Positions 1-6,104 of a DNA stretch of 12,256 nucleotides are shown piece by piece. Every line of letters begins with the position of its first letter. The stretch's first letter is position 1. Under the pieces are notes generated by a model, which made no database searches, was not told the DNA's origin, and saw only the letters and a list, made by a program, of their open reading frames with translations. The stretch spans positions 1-12,256 of the forward strand of contig DASRHK010000084.1 of assembly GCA_035650495.1 (NCBI GenBank), in the 5' to 3' direction. Source of the stretch: DASRHK01 sp035650495 (GTDB lineage Bacteria; Pseudomonadota; Gammaproteobacteria; Nevskiales; Nevskiaceae). The position numbers and the translations under genes were made by a program.

Positions 1-277
1 AGCGCGGATCGGCGGTGAGATGCACGTGCATGTCGATCAAGCCCGGCAGCAACGTGCGATCGCCGAGATCGATGCGCTTCGCACCGTCGGGGACCCTGTC
101 GCCCTGCTTGCCGACCGCGCTGATGCGGCCGTCGACGATCGTGACCTGCGGCTTGTCGACCGTCTTGCCGGCGATCACGTCGATCATGTGCGCCGCGGTG
201 ACGACGCTGGTTTCCGCCGCGGATGCGGCGACCGGAGCGATCGAAAGCAGGATCGCGATGAGGATTGTCTTGCGCAT
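1..277 (-). CDS. Exported amidohydrolase, N-terminal part (cut by window edge)
   Basis: Only the first 92 residues are present; the frame is open at the window edge. Residues 1-20 form a signal peptide (MRKT n-region, hydrophobic stretch, AASA cleavage site), so the protein is probably periplasmic. After it comes the small beta domain that opens metal-dependent amidohydrolases, with the VDGRISAVG turn at 49-56. The PGLIDMHVHL motif follows at 78-87, where H84 and H86 would be the first metal ligands of the TIM barrel. This matches exported imidazolonepropionase-like or Xaa-Pro-dipeptidase-like amidohydrolases (COG1228), which hydrolyse cyclic or peptide amides; the substrate cannot be inferred. 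It starts 25 nt after the SDR stop on the same strand, so it is probably the last gene seen of that operon. No good Shine-Dalgarno precedes the ATG; the start was chosen because it gives a complete signal peptide. Confidence 0.85.
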   Translation of the reverse strand, partial: MRKTILIAILLSIAPVAASAAETSVVTAAHMIDVIAGKTVDKPQVTIVDGRISAVGKQGDRVPDGAKRIDLGDRTLLPGLIDMHVHLTADPR

Positions 278-288
278 GCGCGCAAGCT

Positions 289-305
289 TAGCGCGCCGCG
301 CGCTA
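289..305. repeat. Perfect GC-rich inverted repeat at an SDR stop codon
   Basis: TAGCGCG at 289-295 and CGCGCTA at 299-305 are perfect inverted copies around a 3-nt loop. The outer arm contains the TAG stop of the minus-strand SDR, and the hairpin ends 11 nt before the amidohydrolase ATG. There is no T-tract, so it is not a typical intrinsic terminator. It could be an mRNA hairpin affecting coupling between the two genes, or chance in GC-rich sequence. Confidence 0.4.
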
Positions 306-1103
306 CCCCGTGCTGTCGACTTTTCCCTGCAGGCGACGGATGCGCCGCTTCATCACTTCCGTGAGCACTTTGCTCACGGGTCCCGGCGCGATCGCCGTCG
401 CGACACCGGCGGCGTGCGCGAACCGCGTCGTGCGGCGTGCCGGGCGATTGCGCACGGCGTCGACGATCCATCCGGCGGCATCGCGGACGTCCATTTGCTT
501 CATCTTCCCGTAGACCGCTGTCGGCGCCGTCATCGCGGTCTTCACCAGCGGATAGTTCAGCACCGTGACGCGGACGTTGTCGTCCTCGAGCTCGGCGGCG
601 ATCGAGCGTGAGAATGCATCCAGTGCGGCTTTGCTCGACGCATAGGCGGCGAAGCGCGGCGCGGGCAGGAAGCCGAGCACGCTCGAGACGTTGATGATGT
701 GGCCGCGACGCTGCTTCAGGAACTGCGGCAGCAAGCGCAGCGTCATGCGCACCGGCGCGAAATAGTTGAGCTGCATCACGCGCTCGAAATCGTGGTCGCG
801 GTCGAGCGATTCCTTGATCGTCCGCCGGATCGAGCGGCCCGCGTTGTTGATCAGGACGTCGACGCGCTGATGATCCTTCACGATCGCCGCGCAGCACGCG
901 TCGATGCCCGCGGGATCGTTGAGATCGAGTGGATAGACGCTGGCGGCGCCGCCCCTGGCTTCGACGCGCTTGCGCACGCGATCGAGCTCATCCCGACGCC
1001 GCGCGATCAGGCACAGGTGCGTGCCCCTGCGCGCCAGCTGCAGCGCCGCGGCCTCGCCGATGCCGCTCGACGCGCCGGTGATGACGATGACTTTCGTCGT
1101 CAT
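303..1103 (-). CDS. Short-chain dehydrogenase/reductase (classical SDR, Acr1-like tail)
   Basis: A 266-residue classical SDR, an NAD(P)-dependent oxidoreductase acting on an alcohol or carbonyl. Visible motifs: the TGASSGIG cofactor loop at 9-16, the LNDPAG acidic turn near 61-66, NNAG at 86-89, catalytic Ser near 140-141, and Y154-ASS-K158. The set is complete, so it should be active. ARR following the second beta strand (34-36) suggests NADP(H) preference (inference). The tail (about 190-266) has TAPTAVYGKM, then DAAGWIVDAV and a basic end, resembling SDR domains of the Acr1 acyl-CoA reductase type; an acyl or other hydrophobic substrate is possible but unproven. The frame is open further upstream, but that would overlap the NTF2-like gene. 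The ATG 8 nt after that gene's stop gives a normal SDR N-terminus. It probably belongs to the leftward operon. Confidence 0.9.
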   Translation of the reverse strand: MTTKVIVITGASSGIGEAAALQLARRGTHLCLIARRRDELDRVRKRVEARGGAASVYPLDLNDPAGIDACCAAIVKDHQRVDVLINNAGRSIRRTIKESLDRDHDFERVMQLNYFAPVRMTLRLLPQFLKQRRGHIINVSSVLGFLPAPRFAAYASSKAALDAFSRSIAAELEDDNVRVTVLNYPLVKTAMTAPTAVYGKMKQMDVRDAAGWIVDAVRNRPARRTTRFAHAAGVATAIAPGPVSKVLTEVMKRRIRRLQGKVDSTG

Positions 1104-1111
1104 GCTGCGCT

Positions 1112-1597
1112 TCAGCCGGGCTGCTTCTTCCCGTGCTTGGCGAGGTAATGCGCGGTGATGTTCGGCGTCTCCTTCACCGGCGTGACGATCTCGAAGATGC
1201 GCTCGTAGGTCGCGCGCTTGATCAGCCACTTGCCGCCCTGCTTGACGTAGGTGTCCTTGTAGAGCGCGCTGCCGTCGGTGATCACCTTGTGCTTGAGATC
1301 CAGGAACCAATCCTTGAGGTACCACGTGCCCTTGGCTTCCGTCGGCGACGTCAGCTCGATCTCGGGATGATTGACGTGATGGAACGCGATCGCGTCCTGA
1401 TGGAAGGCGTACTCGATCGCCTCGCAGATCTTGTCGCGGCCCTGCGCTTCGAACAGGTAGCTGCCGCCGACGTAGCGCACGCTCGCGTCCTCGGTGAACA
1501 GCGTCTTCAGCTCGGCGATGTTCGCCATGTCGATGCAGCGGCAGTAGCGGTACTTGAGCTGCTTGATCAGCTCGATGTCTTCGAGTGCGAGGGCCAT
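1112..1597 (-). CDS. SnoaL/NTF2-like family protein
   Basis: A 161-residue protein with the hallmarks of a SnoaL-like/NTF2-like alpha+beta cone. An N-terminal helix (LEDIELIKQLKYRYCRCID, 5-23) leads into LFTEDASVRY, the usual start of the first sheet strand. Then come HHVNHPEIELTSPTEAKGTWYL (about 73-94) and the C-terminal strand pair ending in GGKWLIKRATYERIF (131-145). Many members of this 'SnoaL_4-like' class sit beside SDRs in steroid or aromatic catabolism and act as isomerases, dehydratases, hydroxylase-like subunits or non-enzymatic binding proteins. No catalytic residue is assigned here. It is flanked by two SDRs with 8-nt gaps on each side, so co-translation is likely. The start is firm: an AGGAG site lies 5 nt upstream and overlaps the preceding stop codon. 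The protein ends in a basic KHGKKQPG tail. Confidence 0.87.
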   Translation of the reverse strand: MALALEDIELIKQLKYRYCRCIDMANIAELKTLFTEDASVRYVGGSYLFEAQGRDKICEAIEYAFHQDAIAFHHVNHPEIELTSPTEAKGTWYLKDWFLDLKHKVITDGSALYKDTYVKQGGKWLIKRATYERIFEIVTPVKETPNITAHYLAKHGKKQPG

Positions 1598-1602
1598 GCG
1601 TT

Positions 1603-1607
1603 CTCCT
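1603..1607 (-). promoter_or_regulatory. Shine-Dalgarno AGGAG overlapping an upstream stop codon
   Basis: On the minus strand TAGGAG contains both the TAG stop of the SDR and a strong AGGAG ribosome-binding site 5 nt before the ATG of the SnoaL-like gene. This fixes that start and suggests coupled translation of the two genes. Confidence 0.8.
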
Positions 1608-2373
1608 AGATGCCGAATCCGCCGGACACGTTGATCTGCTGTCCGGTGACGTAACCGTTGGTGGCGAGGAACACGGCGGCGGAGCCGATCTCTTCCGGCT
1701 TGCCCCAGCGCTTGAGGCAGAGCAGCTTCTGCGTCTCGTCCGTCCACTTCTGATCGAACACGCCGCGCTTCAGCAATTCGAGGAACATGCCGGCCTCGAT
1801 CACGCCGACCAGCACCGAGTTCGCGCGGATGTTGTGCTTGCCTTCCTCCTTGGCGATGCCCTTGATCAGCGCCTCGTTCGCGGCCTTGGGTGCGACCGAC
1901 AGGCCATCCTTCTGCGGGAACCACACATGCCCGGCCGATCCCAGATGCACGTACGACCCGCCGCCGCCTGCCTTCATGATCGGCAGCGTCGCCTTCACGG
2001 CGTTGAAGAAGCCGTGCACTTCGATATCGATCGACTTCCTGTAGAGCTCGGCGCTGGTGTCGGCGATGAACACCTGCTCGACGACGGGCCCTGCCGCCCA
2101 GACGACCGTGTGGATGCCGCCATGCGCGTTCTCGGCAGCGTGCACCGCGGCGTTCACTTGCGCCGCGTCGCGGACGTCGCACGCATGCGTCGTCACCTTG
2201 CGGCCGATCTTGCTGATGTCCTTGGCGACCCGCTCGGCGACGTCGCGCTTGCTGCGATAGACGATCGCGACGTCGGCGCCGGCGGCGCCGAACGACTGCG
2301 CGACGCACTGCCCGATGCCGCCGCTGCCGCCGAACACGATGACGCAGCCCTTGCCGAAGCGATTCGCGGACAC
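1606..2373 (-). CDS. SDR-family protein lacking the catalytic tyrosine
   Basis: A 255-residue protein with a full SDR Rossmann fold: GGSGGIG cofactor loop at 15-21, acidic CDVRDA turn at 65-70, and the C-terminal GYVTGQQINVSGGFG signature at 240-254. Two core motifs deviate. NNAG is WAAG (92-95). The YxxxK motif reads S159-V-A-P-K163: S146 and K163 sit at the normal places (S146 to 159 is the usual 13 residues), but the catalytic Tyr is Ser. The reading was checked codon by codon and there is no frameshift. Without Tyr the standard proton relay should be impaired, so this may be a non-oxidoreductase SDR, a binding or regulatory partner, or an enzyme with altered chemistry (inference). The start is GTG, supported by AGAGGGGA 5 nt upstream. 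It heads the SDR/SnoaL-like/SDR set. Confidence 0.88.
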   Translation of the reverse strand: MSANRFGKGCVIVFGGSGGIGQCVAQSFGAAGADVAIVYRSKRDVAERVAKDISKIGRKVTTHACDVRDAAQVNAAVHAAENAHGGIHTVVWAAGPVVEQVFIADTSAELYRKSIDIEVHGFFNAVKATLPIMKAGGGGSYVHLGSAGHVWFPQKDGLSVAPKAANEALIKGIAKEEGKHNIRANSVLVGVIEAGMFLELLKRGVFDQKWTDETQKLLCLKRWGKPEEIGSAAVFLATNGYVTGQQINVSGGFGI

Positions 2374-2378
2374 GGCGT

Positions 2379-2386
2379 TCCCCTCT
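2379..2386 (-). promoter_or_regulatory. Shine-Dalgarno AGAGGGGA before a GTG start
   Basis: A purine-rich AGAGGGGA on the minus strand lies 5 nt upstream of GTG at 2373, where the SDR Rossmann fold begins almost at once. No ATG in frame gives a better N-terminus, so this site decides the start. Confidence 0.65.
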
Positions 2387-2452
2387 TCGTTGGATGCGGC
2401 GATTATCCGGAGCGCGCGCGGGGCCCGGCTTCATCCGATGGGACGAACAACG

Positions 2453-3418
2453 TCACCCGGGCGCGATGGTGCGGAAGCCGACGTGCGACTGCGGGAGGTC
2501 CGCTTCTGCGCCTTGTCGCGAGGAAGCGCGGGCGCGCGCGCAGTAGTTCAGCGAGCACAGGTACGATCCGCCCTTGATCACGTAGCGCGTCGCCGACGCG
2601 TTGCGCGACGGCATCGGGTCCGCGATCGAGGGATGCGCGCCACGCTCGCGATAGGGATCGCGCGTCCATTCCCAGACGTTGCCGACCATGTCGTGCAGGC
2701 CGGCCGGGTTGGCCGGATAGCAGCCGACCGGAGCGCGCAGCGCGAAGCCGTCCTCGAGCGCGTTGCTGATCGGGAACACGCCCTGCCAGAAATTCGCTTG
2801 CGGGCGTCCTTGCGCATCGCGCACGGAGCGATCGGCTTCCTCGTTGCTGCGGCCTGCCTTCGCGGCGAATTCCCATTGCGCTTCGGTCGGCAGCTCGCGA
2901 TGCAGCCAGTGCGCATAGGCGAGCGCGTCGGCGTAGGTCACGTCGACCACCGGCTCCTGATCGCGCGACGCGGCATTGCTCTTGCCTTCCGGGAAATGCC
3001 AGGACGCGCCCTTCGCGAATTGCCACCAGCTGCCGGGCTCGGCGCTCTCGTCGGCTCGCGGTGCGACGAACACCGCGCCGCCGCCCTGCTTCTCCGCTTC
3101 CGTCACGTAACCAGTCGCGCGCACGAACGCGGCGAACTGCGCGTTGGTCACTTCGGTGCGATCGATCCAGAAGCTGTCGATATGCGCGCGCTGCGGCGGA
3201 CCTTCCTCGGCGTAGCCGCGATCGCTGCCGAGATCGAAATCGCCGGCGGCGATCTGGAGCATCCCCGCGTGCGGGTCGTCGCCGAACCGCGCGGGCATGC
3301 CCGAGTAGGCGGCGCAGGATTCGCGCGTGCCGAGGGCAGCTTCCGCGCTTGGCGCGCTTTGCCTCGTGCAGGCCAGAAGCAAAAGCACGAGGAACTGGAT
3401 ACCCGCCTGCGCGGGCAT
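2453..3418 (-). CDS. Formylglycine-generating enzyme (FGE / SUMF1 family), predicted lipoprotein
   Basis: A 321-residue copper-type, oxygen-dependent FGE-sulfatase domain protein, which oxidises a sulfatase active-site Cys to formylglycine. The domain runs from about residue 50 to the end: IDRTEVTNAQFAAFV (85-99), GASWHFPEG (137-145), PVVDVTYADALAYAHWL (156-172), LPTEAQWEFAAKAG (176-189), NFWQGVFPISN (209-219), GLHDMVGNVWEWT (240-252). The copper/substrate pair is present as C288-SLNY-C293 after GGSY, with the 5-residue spacing of authentic FGEs. The N-terminus is a lipoprotein signal: hydrophobic FLVLLLLA then lipobox LLAC at 14-17. It is the natural activator of the sulfatase immediately upstream. 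The ATG at 3418 has a GAGAAGG site 9 nt away. An in-frame GTG at 3436, overlapping the sulfatase stop as GTGA, would add MRRSFV and supply the missing positive charges, so it is a serious alternative. The first codons lie in a dispersed palindromic repeat. Confidence 0.92.
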   Translation of the reverse strand: MPAQAGIQFLVLLLLACTRQSAPSAEAALGTRESCAAYSGMPARFGDDPHAGMLQIAAGDFDLGSDRGYAEEGPPQRAHIDSFWIDRTEVTNAQFAAFVRATGYVTEAEKQGGGAVFVAPRADESAEPGSWWQFAKGASWHFPEGKSNAASRDQEPVVDVTYADALAYAHWLHRELPTEAQWEFAAKAGRSNEEADRSVRDAQGRPQANFWQGVFPISNALEDGFALRAPVGCYPANPAGLHDMVGNVWEWTRDPYRERGAHPSIADPMPSRNASATRYVIKGGSYLCSLNYCARARASSRQGAEADLPQSHVGFRTIAPG

Positions 3419-3426
3419 GACGAAGG
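3395..3426. repeat. Dispersed palindromic repeat (REP/dRS3-like, 'WIPACAGMT' type)
   Basis: The core at 3399-3418 is ATACCCGCCTGCGCGGGCAT: a near-perfect inverted repeat (seven of eight pairs) around a CTGC loop. It has the ATnCCC-N8-GGGnAT layout of Neisseria dRS3-like elements and of the very widespread proteobacterial palindrome whose flanks read CTGG...TGACG, both present here. Plus-strand translation gives WIPACAGMT; minus-strand translation gives MPAQAGIQ, the first residues of the FGE. It is the only copy I found in this window. Such elements are dispersed as single or paired units and may act as transcript-end hairpins or integration targets. Confidence 0.8.
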
Positions 3427-3432
3427 ACCTTC

Positions 3433-5181
3433 TCACTGATCCATCGGCGTCAGGATCGGCGGCGCGACCGGGTTCACCGCGCCGACGCGCGCGACGTAGG
3501 CCTGCCAGTCGGCGAGAAGCTCGGCGACCTTGTCGGGATTCGTCGCCGCGAGATCGTGGTTCTCGCCGCGATCGTCTGCGACGTTGTAGAGCTGCCAGTC
3601 GTGATCGATCAGCTCCGCGGCCGACGGCAGCATGTAGTTCACGACGCGCGTCATCTTCCACGGGCCCTTGCGGATGTAGCGGATGTCGTTCACCTCATCC
3701 GCGATCGGCTCGTCGTCGGCGTGGACTTCGCTCGCGGCGCCCGTGAGCACCGGCACGAGCGACTTGCCTTCGATCGGCGCGACGTCGTGATCCTGGTACG
3801 TCGCGCCCGGATCGGGAATGCCGGCGAGATCGAGCATCGTCGGTACGACATCGCGCAGCGACGATAGCGCCCCGCTTGGCGCACCTTGCGAGGCGCCCGG
3901 CAAGCGCACGATGGCCGGCACGCCGATGCCGCCTTCCTGCGTAAAGCCTTTGAACAACCGGAACGGCGTCGCGCCGACTTCCGCCCAGCGCGTGCTGCGG
4001 AACAGGAAGGAGCTCGGGCGCCCGTAGTTCTGCATCGAGTTGTCGATGGTGAACACGCTCTGCGGATCTTGCGTGTCGGTGTATGGGATGAAGCCGTAGC
4101 CCATGCCGTCGGGCCCGTTGTCGGAGACGAACACGATGAACGTGCGGTCGTACTCGCCGATCTGCTTGAGATAGTCGAAGACCTTGCCGACGTTGTCGTC
4201 GAGGTTCGTCATCATCGCCGCGAAGATCTCCATGATCCGCGCTTCGCTCTTCTGGTCGGCAGCGCTTAGCGAGTCCCACGGCTGATTGAGCAGCACGCCC
4301 GGCTGGCCGAAGCGGATCATCGTCGCCTCGTCGCCCGGATTCGGCTCGAAGTCCTGCGGGATGATGCCGAGCGCTTTCTGCTTCGCGAGGCGCGCCTGCT
4401 GGATCGCGCTGTAACCGGCGTCGTAGCGGCCCGTGTAGCGATCGAGATACGCGTCGGGCACCTGCAGCGGGAAATGCACCGCCTGGAAAGCGAGGTAGCC
4501 GAAGAACGGCACACCGTCGCCGTGATTCGCGCCGATGTAGTCGATCAGCTTCTGCGTGTAGTAATCCGAAGAGAAGAAATCGTCGGGGATCTGCGCGAGC
4601 TCGCCGTCCTCATAGTGATCGCGCGCGGCCGACTCGGGATGATCCGCGGTGACCGCGAAGTTCGACGCGAACGCCGATTCGTATTGCAGCGAGAACGAGT
4701 GCTCGAAGCCCCACTGCGCGGGACCGCCGCTGCCGAGATGCCACTTGCCGGCCATGTAGGTGTGATAGCCCGCGTCGCGCAGCAGCTGCGCGACCGTTCG
4801 CGCGCCCTGGTCGAACTGACCGGCGTAGGCCTGGTTGTTCGGATAGAAATACGCGCTCTCGGCGAGCGTGCCGACGCCGACCAGATGATGATCCGCGCCG
4901 GTGAGCAGCTCCGCGCGCGACGTCGCGCACAGCGGCGTCGAATGGAAATTGGTGAGCACGCGGCCCTCGGCGGCGAGGCGGTCGAGGTTCGGCGTGGCGA
5001 TCTCGGAGCCGAACGCGCCGACGTCGGAATAGCCGATGTCGTCGCCGAGGATGACCAGGAAGTTGGGCCGATCGATCGTGTCGGGTGCGCCGGCGGTCGA
5101 CAACGGCGTCGAGGGGCCGCAGCCCGCCGTGAGCAGAACCAGAAGCGCCGCCGACGCGGCGCGCACCCATCGAATCGACAT
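3433..5181 (-). CDS. Arylsulfatase-like sulfatase, predicted lipoprotein
   Basis: A 582-residue type I sulfatase hydrolysing sulfate esters; AtsA-like arylsulfatases are the nearest family I recognise. Residues 1-20 are a lipoprotein signal (MSIRWVR n-region, hydrophobic core, lipobox LTAG-C21). Metal and active-site motifs: LGDDIGYSD with D47 and D48, the modification site LC85-ATS-R89 followed by AELLTG, GKWHLG with K146 and H148, H236 in QAVHFPL, and SDNG with D354 and N355. The C85 position should be converted to formylglycine, but the motif is C-A-T-S-R rather than the usual C-x-P-x-R or C-x-A-x-R. The FGE gene follows immediately, supporting a working activator/enzyme pair on the periplasmic side of a membrane. 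An AAGGGAG stretch lies 12 nt before the ATG. The substrate is unknown; a choline or steroid sulfatase is not excluded. Confidence 0.92.
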   Translation of the reverse strand: MSIRWVRAASAALLVLLTAGCGPSTPLSTAGAPDTIDRPNFLVILGDDIGYSDVGAFGSEIATPNLDRLAAEGRVLTNFHSTPLCATSRAELLTGADHHLVGVGTLAESAYFYPNNQAYAGQFDQGARTVAQLLRDAGYHTYMAGKWHLGSGGPAQWGFEHSFSLQYESAFASNFAVTADHPESAARDHYEDGELAQIPDDFFSSDYYTQKLIDYIGANHGDGVPFFGYLAFQAVHFPLQVPDAYLDRYTGRYDAGYSAIQQARLAKQKALGIIPQDFEPNPGDEATMIRFGQPGVLLNQPWDSLSAADQKSEARIMEIFAAMMTNLDDNVGKVFDYLKQIGEYDRTFIVFVSDNGPDGMGYGFIPYTDTQDPQSVFTIDNSMQNYGRPSSFLFRSTRWAEVGATPFRLFKGFTQEGGIGVPAIVRLPGASQGAPSGALSSLRDVVPTMLDLAGIPDPGATYQDHDVAPIEGKSLVPVLTGAASEVHADDEPIADEVNDIRYIRKGPWKMTRVVNYMLPSAAELIDHDWQLYNVADDRGENHDLAATNPDKVAELLADWQAYVARVGAVNPVAPPILTPMDQ

Positions 5182-5268
5182 TCCCCGCGCTCACTCCCTT
5201 CCCGCGCGCACCGTAGCACGCGCCGCCCGAGCCGGCGCTGCTCCAAAAGGATGAAGCGTCGCGGACCC

Positions 5269-5277
5269 TGCTATAGG
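5269..5277 (+). promoter_or_regulatory. Candidate extended -10 promoter for the LolA-like gene
   Basis: TGCTATAGG fits an extended -10 element (TGn plus a TATAAT-like hexamer, four of six matches). It sits 29 nt before the ATG, in the 125-nt divergent spacer between the sulfatase and the LolA-like gene. No convincing -35 precedes it, so the call is tentative. No comparable signal was seen for the sulfatase on the other strand. Confidence 0.3.
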
Positions 5278-5293
5278 ATGGTTCGAGGGAGCG

Positions 5294-5300
5294 AAGGGAG
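5294..5300 (+). promoter_or_regulatory. Shine-Dalgarno AAGGGAG
   Basis: AAGGGAG lies 6 nt upstream of the ATG at 5307 and supports that start for the LolA-like gene; the signal peptide begins directly at this codon. Confidence 0.7.
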
Positions 5301-5306
5301 AACCGC

Positions 5307-6104
5307 ATGAAACGCCTCGGTCTGCTGATGATGGCGGTCGTGATCGCGTCGACCGCACGCGCAGAGAACACCACCAAGATCCTCGACTGCATGCGCAGCA
5401 ACGTGCCGCCCACGCTGCGCATCCAGGAGATCGAGTTCGACGCCACCGACCGCTCCGGCGGAACCCGCGTCCTGCGCGGTCGCGTCTACACGCTGCTGGA
5501 GAAGACCTCGTCGGGCGGCGGCCTCGTCCGCGCGATGCTCAAGATCAGCGAGCCGTCGCAGTTCGCCGGCGCTTCGTATCTGGTGCGCGAGACCGAGGAC
5601 TATCTCAACGAGGGCATGTACGTGTTCCTGCCGTCGGTGAACCGCGTGCGTCGCGTGTCGGGCACGTTTGCCGACGGCGCGCTGCTCGGGACCAACTTCA
5701 GCTACAACGACTTCAAGCAGCTGCAGAACGCTTTCGTCGGCTCGAGCGCGCAGCTCGAGTCGACCGGCAAGATCGAGGAGCGGCCGGTCAACGTGATGCT
5801 GTTCAAGCCGATCCCGGCGCCGAACGCGCAGCCCGCGCGCTACAACCTCGTGCGGACCTGGGTCGACACCAAATCCTGCATGCCGCTCAAGGCGGATTTC
5901 TACGAAGGCGAGAAAGTGCGCAAGCAGCTCACCGCGTCGCCGGATGCGCTGCAGAAATCCGGCGACTACTGGTACCTGTCGCAGGTCGAGATGCGCGACC
6001 TGGTCGAAGGCACCAAGACCACGCTCAAGGTGCTCGGCGTCACCGCGGGTCACGAGCTGCCGGGCACCTACTTCAATCCGCAGCTGTTCTATCTCAACAA
6101 ATGA
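5307..6104 (+). CDS. Periplasmic LolA-like outer membrane lipoprotein-sorting family protein
   Basis: A 265-residue exported protein of the LolA_like type (the family labelled 'outer membrane lipoprotein-sorting protein'). A classical signal peptide ends at STARA-19 before ENTT. The mature part has the typical features: an early DATDRSGGTRVLRGRVY strand, KISEPSQFAGASYLVRE (79-95), then YVFLPSVNRVRRVSG and a LLGTNFSYNDF segment. It ends in GHELPGTYFNPQLFYL. These form the half beta-barrel that binds acyl chains. Family members often sit next to RND/MMPL exporters and are thought to carry lipids or lipoproteins for them; here an RND exporter lies about 2 kb away on the other strand. It is not the housekeeping LolA: the sequence class and length differ. 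The next gene overlaps its stop by ATGA, so the two are translationally coupled. Confidence 0.85.
   Translation: MKRLGLLMMAVVIASTARAENTTKILDCMRSNVPPTLRIQEIEFDATDRSGGTRVLRGRVYTLLEKTSSGGGLVRAMLKISEPSQFAGASYLVRETEDYLNEGMYVFLPSVNRVRRVSGTFADGALLGTNFSYNDFKQLQNAFVGSSAQLESTGKIEERPVNVMLFKPIPAPNAQPARYNLVRTWVDTKSCMPLKADFYEGEKVRKQLTASPDALQKSGDYWYLSQVEMRDLVEGTKTTLKVLGVTAGHELPGTYFNPQLFYLNK

Noticed and set aside
1104..1325. N-terminal extension of the SDR that ends at 303
   Set aside because: It overlaps the SnoaL-like gene in another frame and puts 74 unrelated residues before the SDR cofactor motif.
2402..2407. GATAAT on the minus strand as a -10 for the SDR operon
   Set aside because: It lies in the 79-nt gap after the FGE and could be a promoter, but no -35 is visible, so operon read-through is just as likely.
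1585..2577. 330-codon plus-strand open frame opposite the Tyr-less SDR
   Set aside because: No start signal or recognisable protein features; it is a shadow of the well-supported minus-strand gene.
3327..3746. Plus-strand open frame containing 'WIPACAGMT'
   Set aside because: That peptide is the usual translation of the dispersed palindromic repeat, and the remainder is Arg/Ser-rich antisense sequence.
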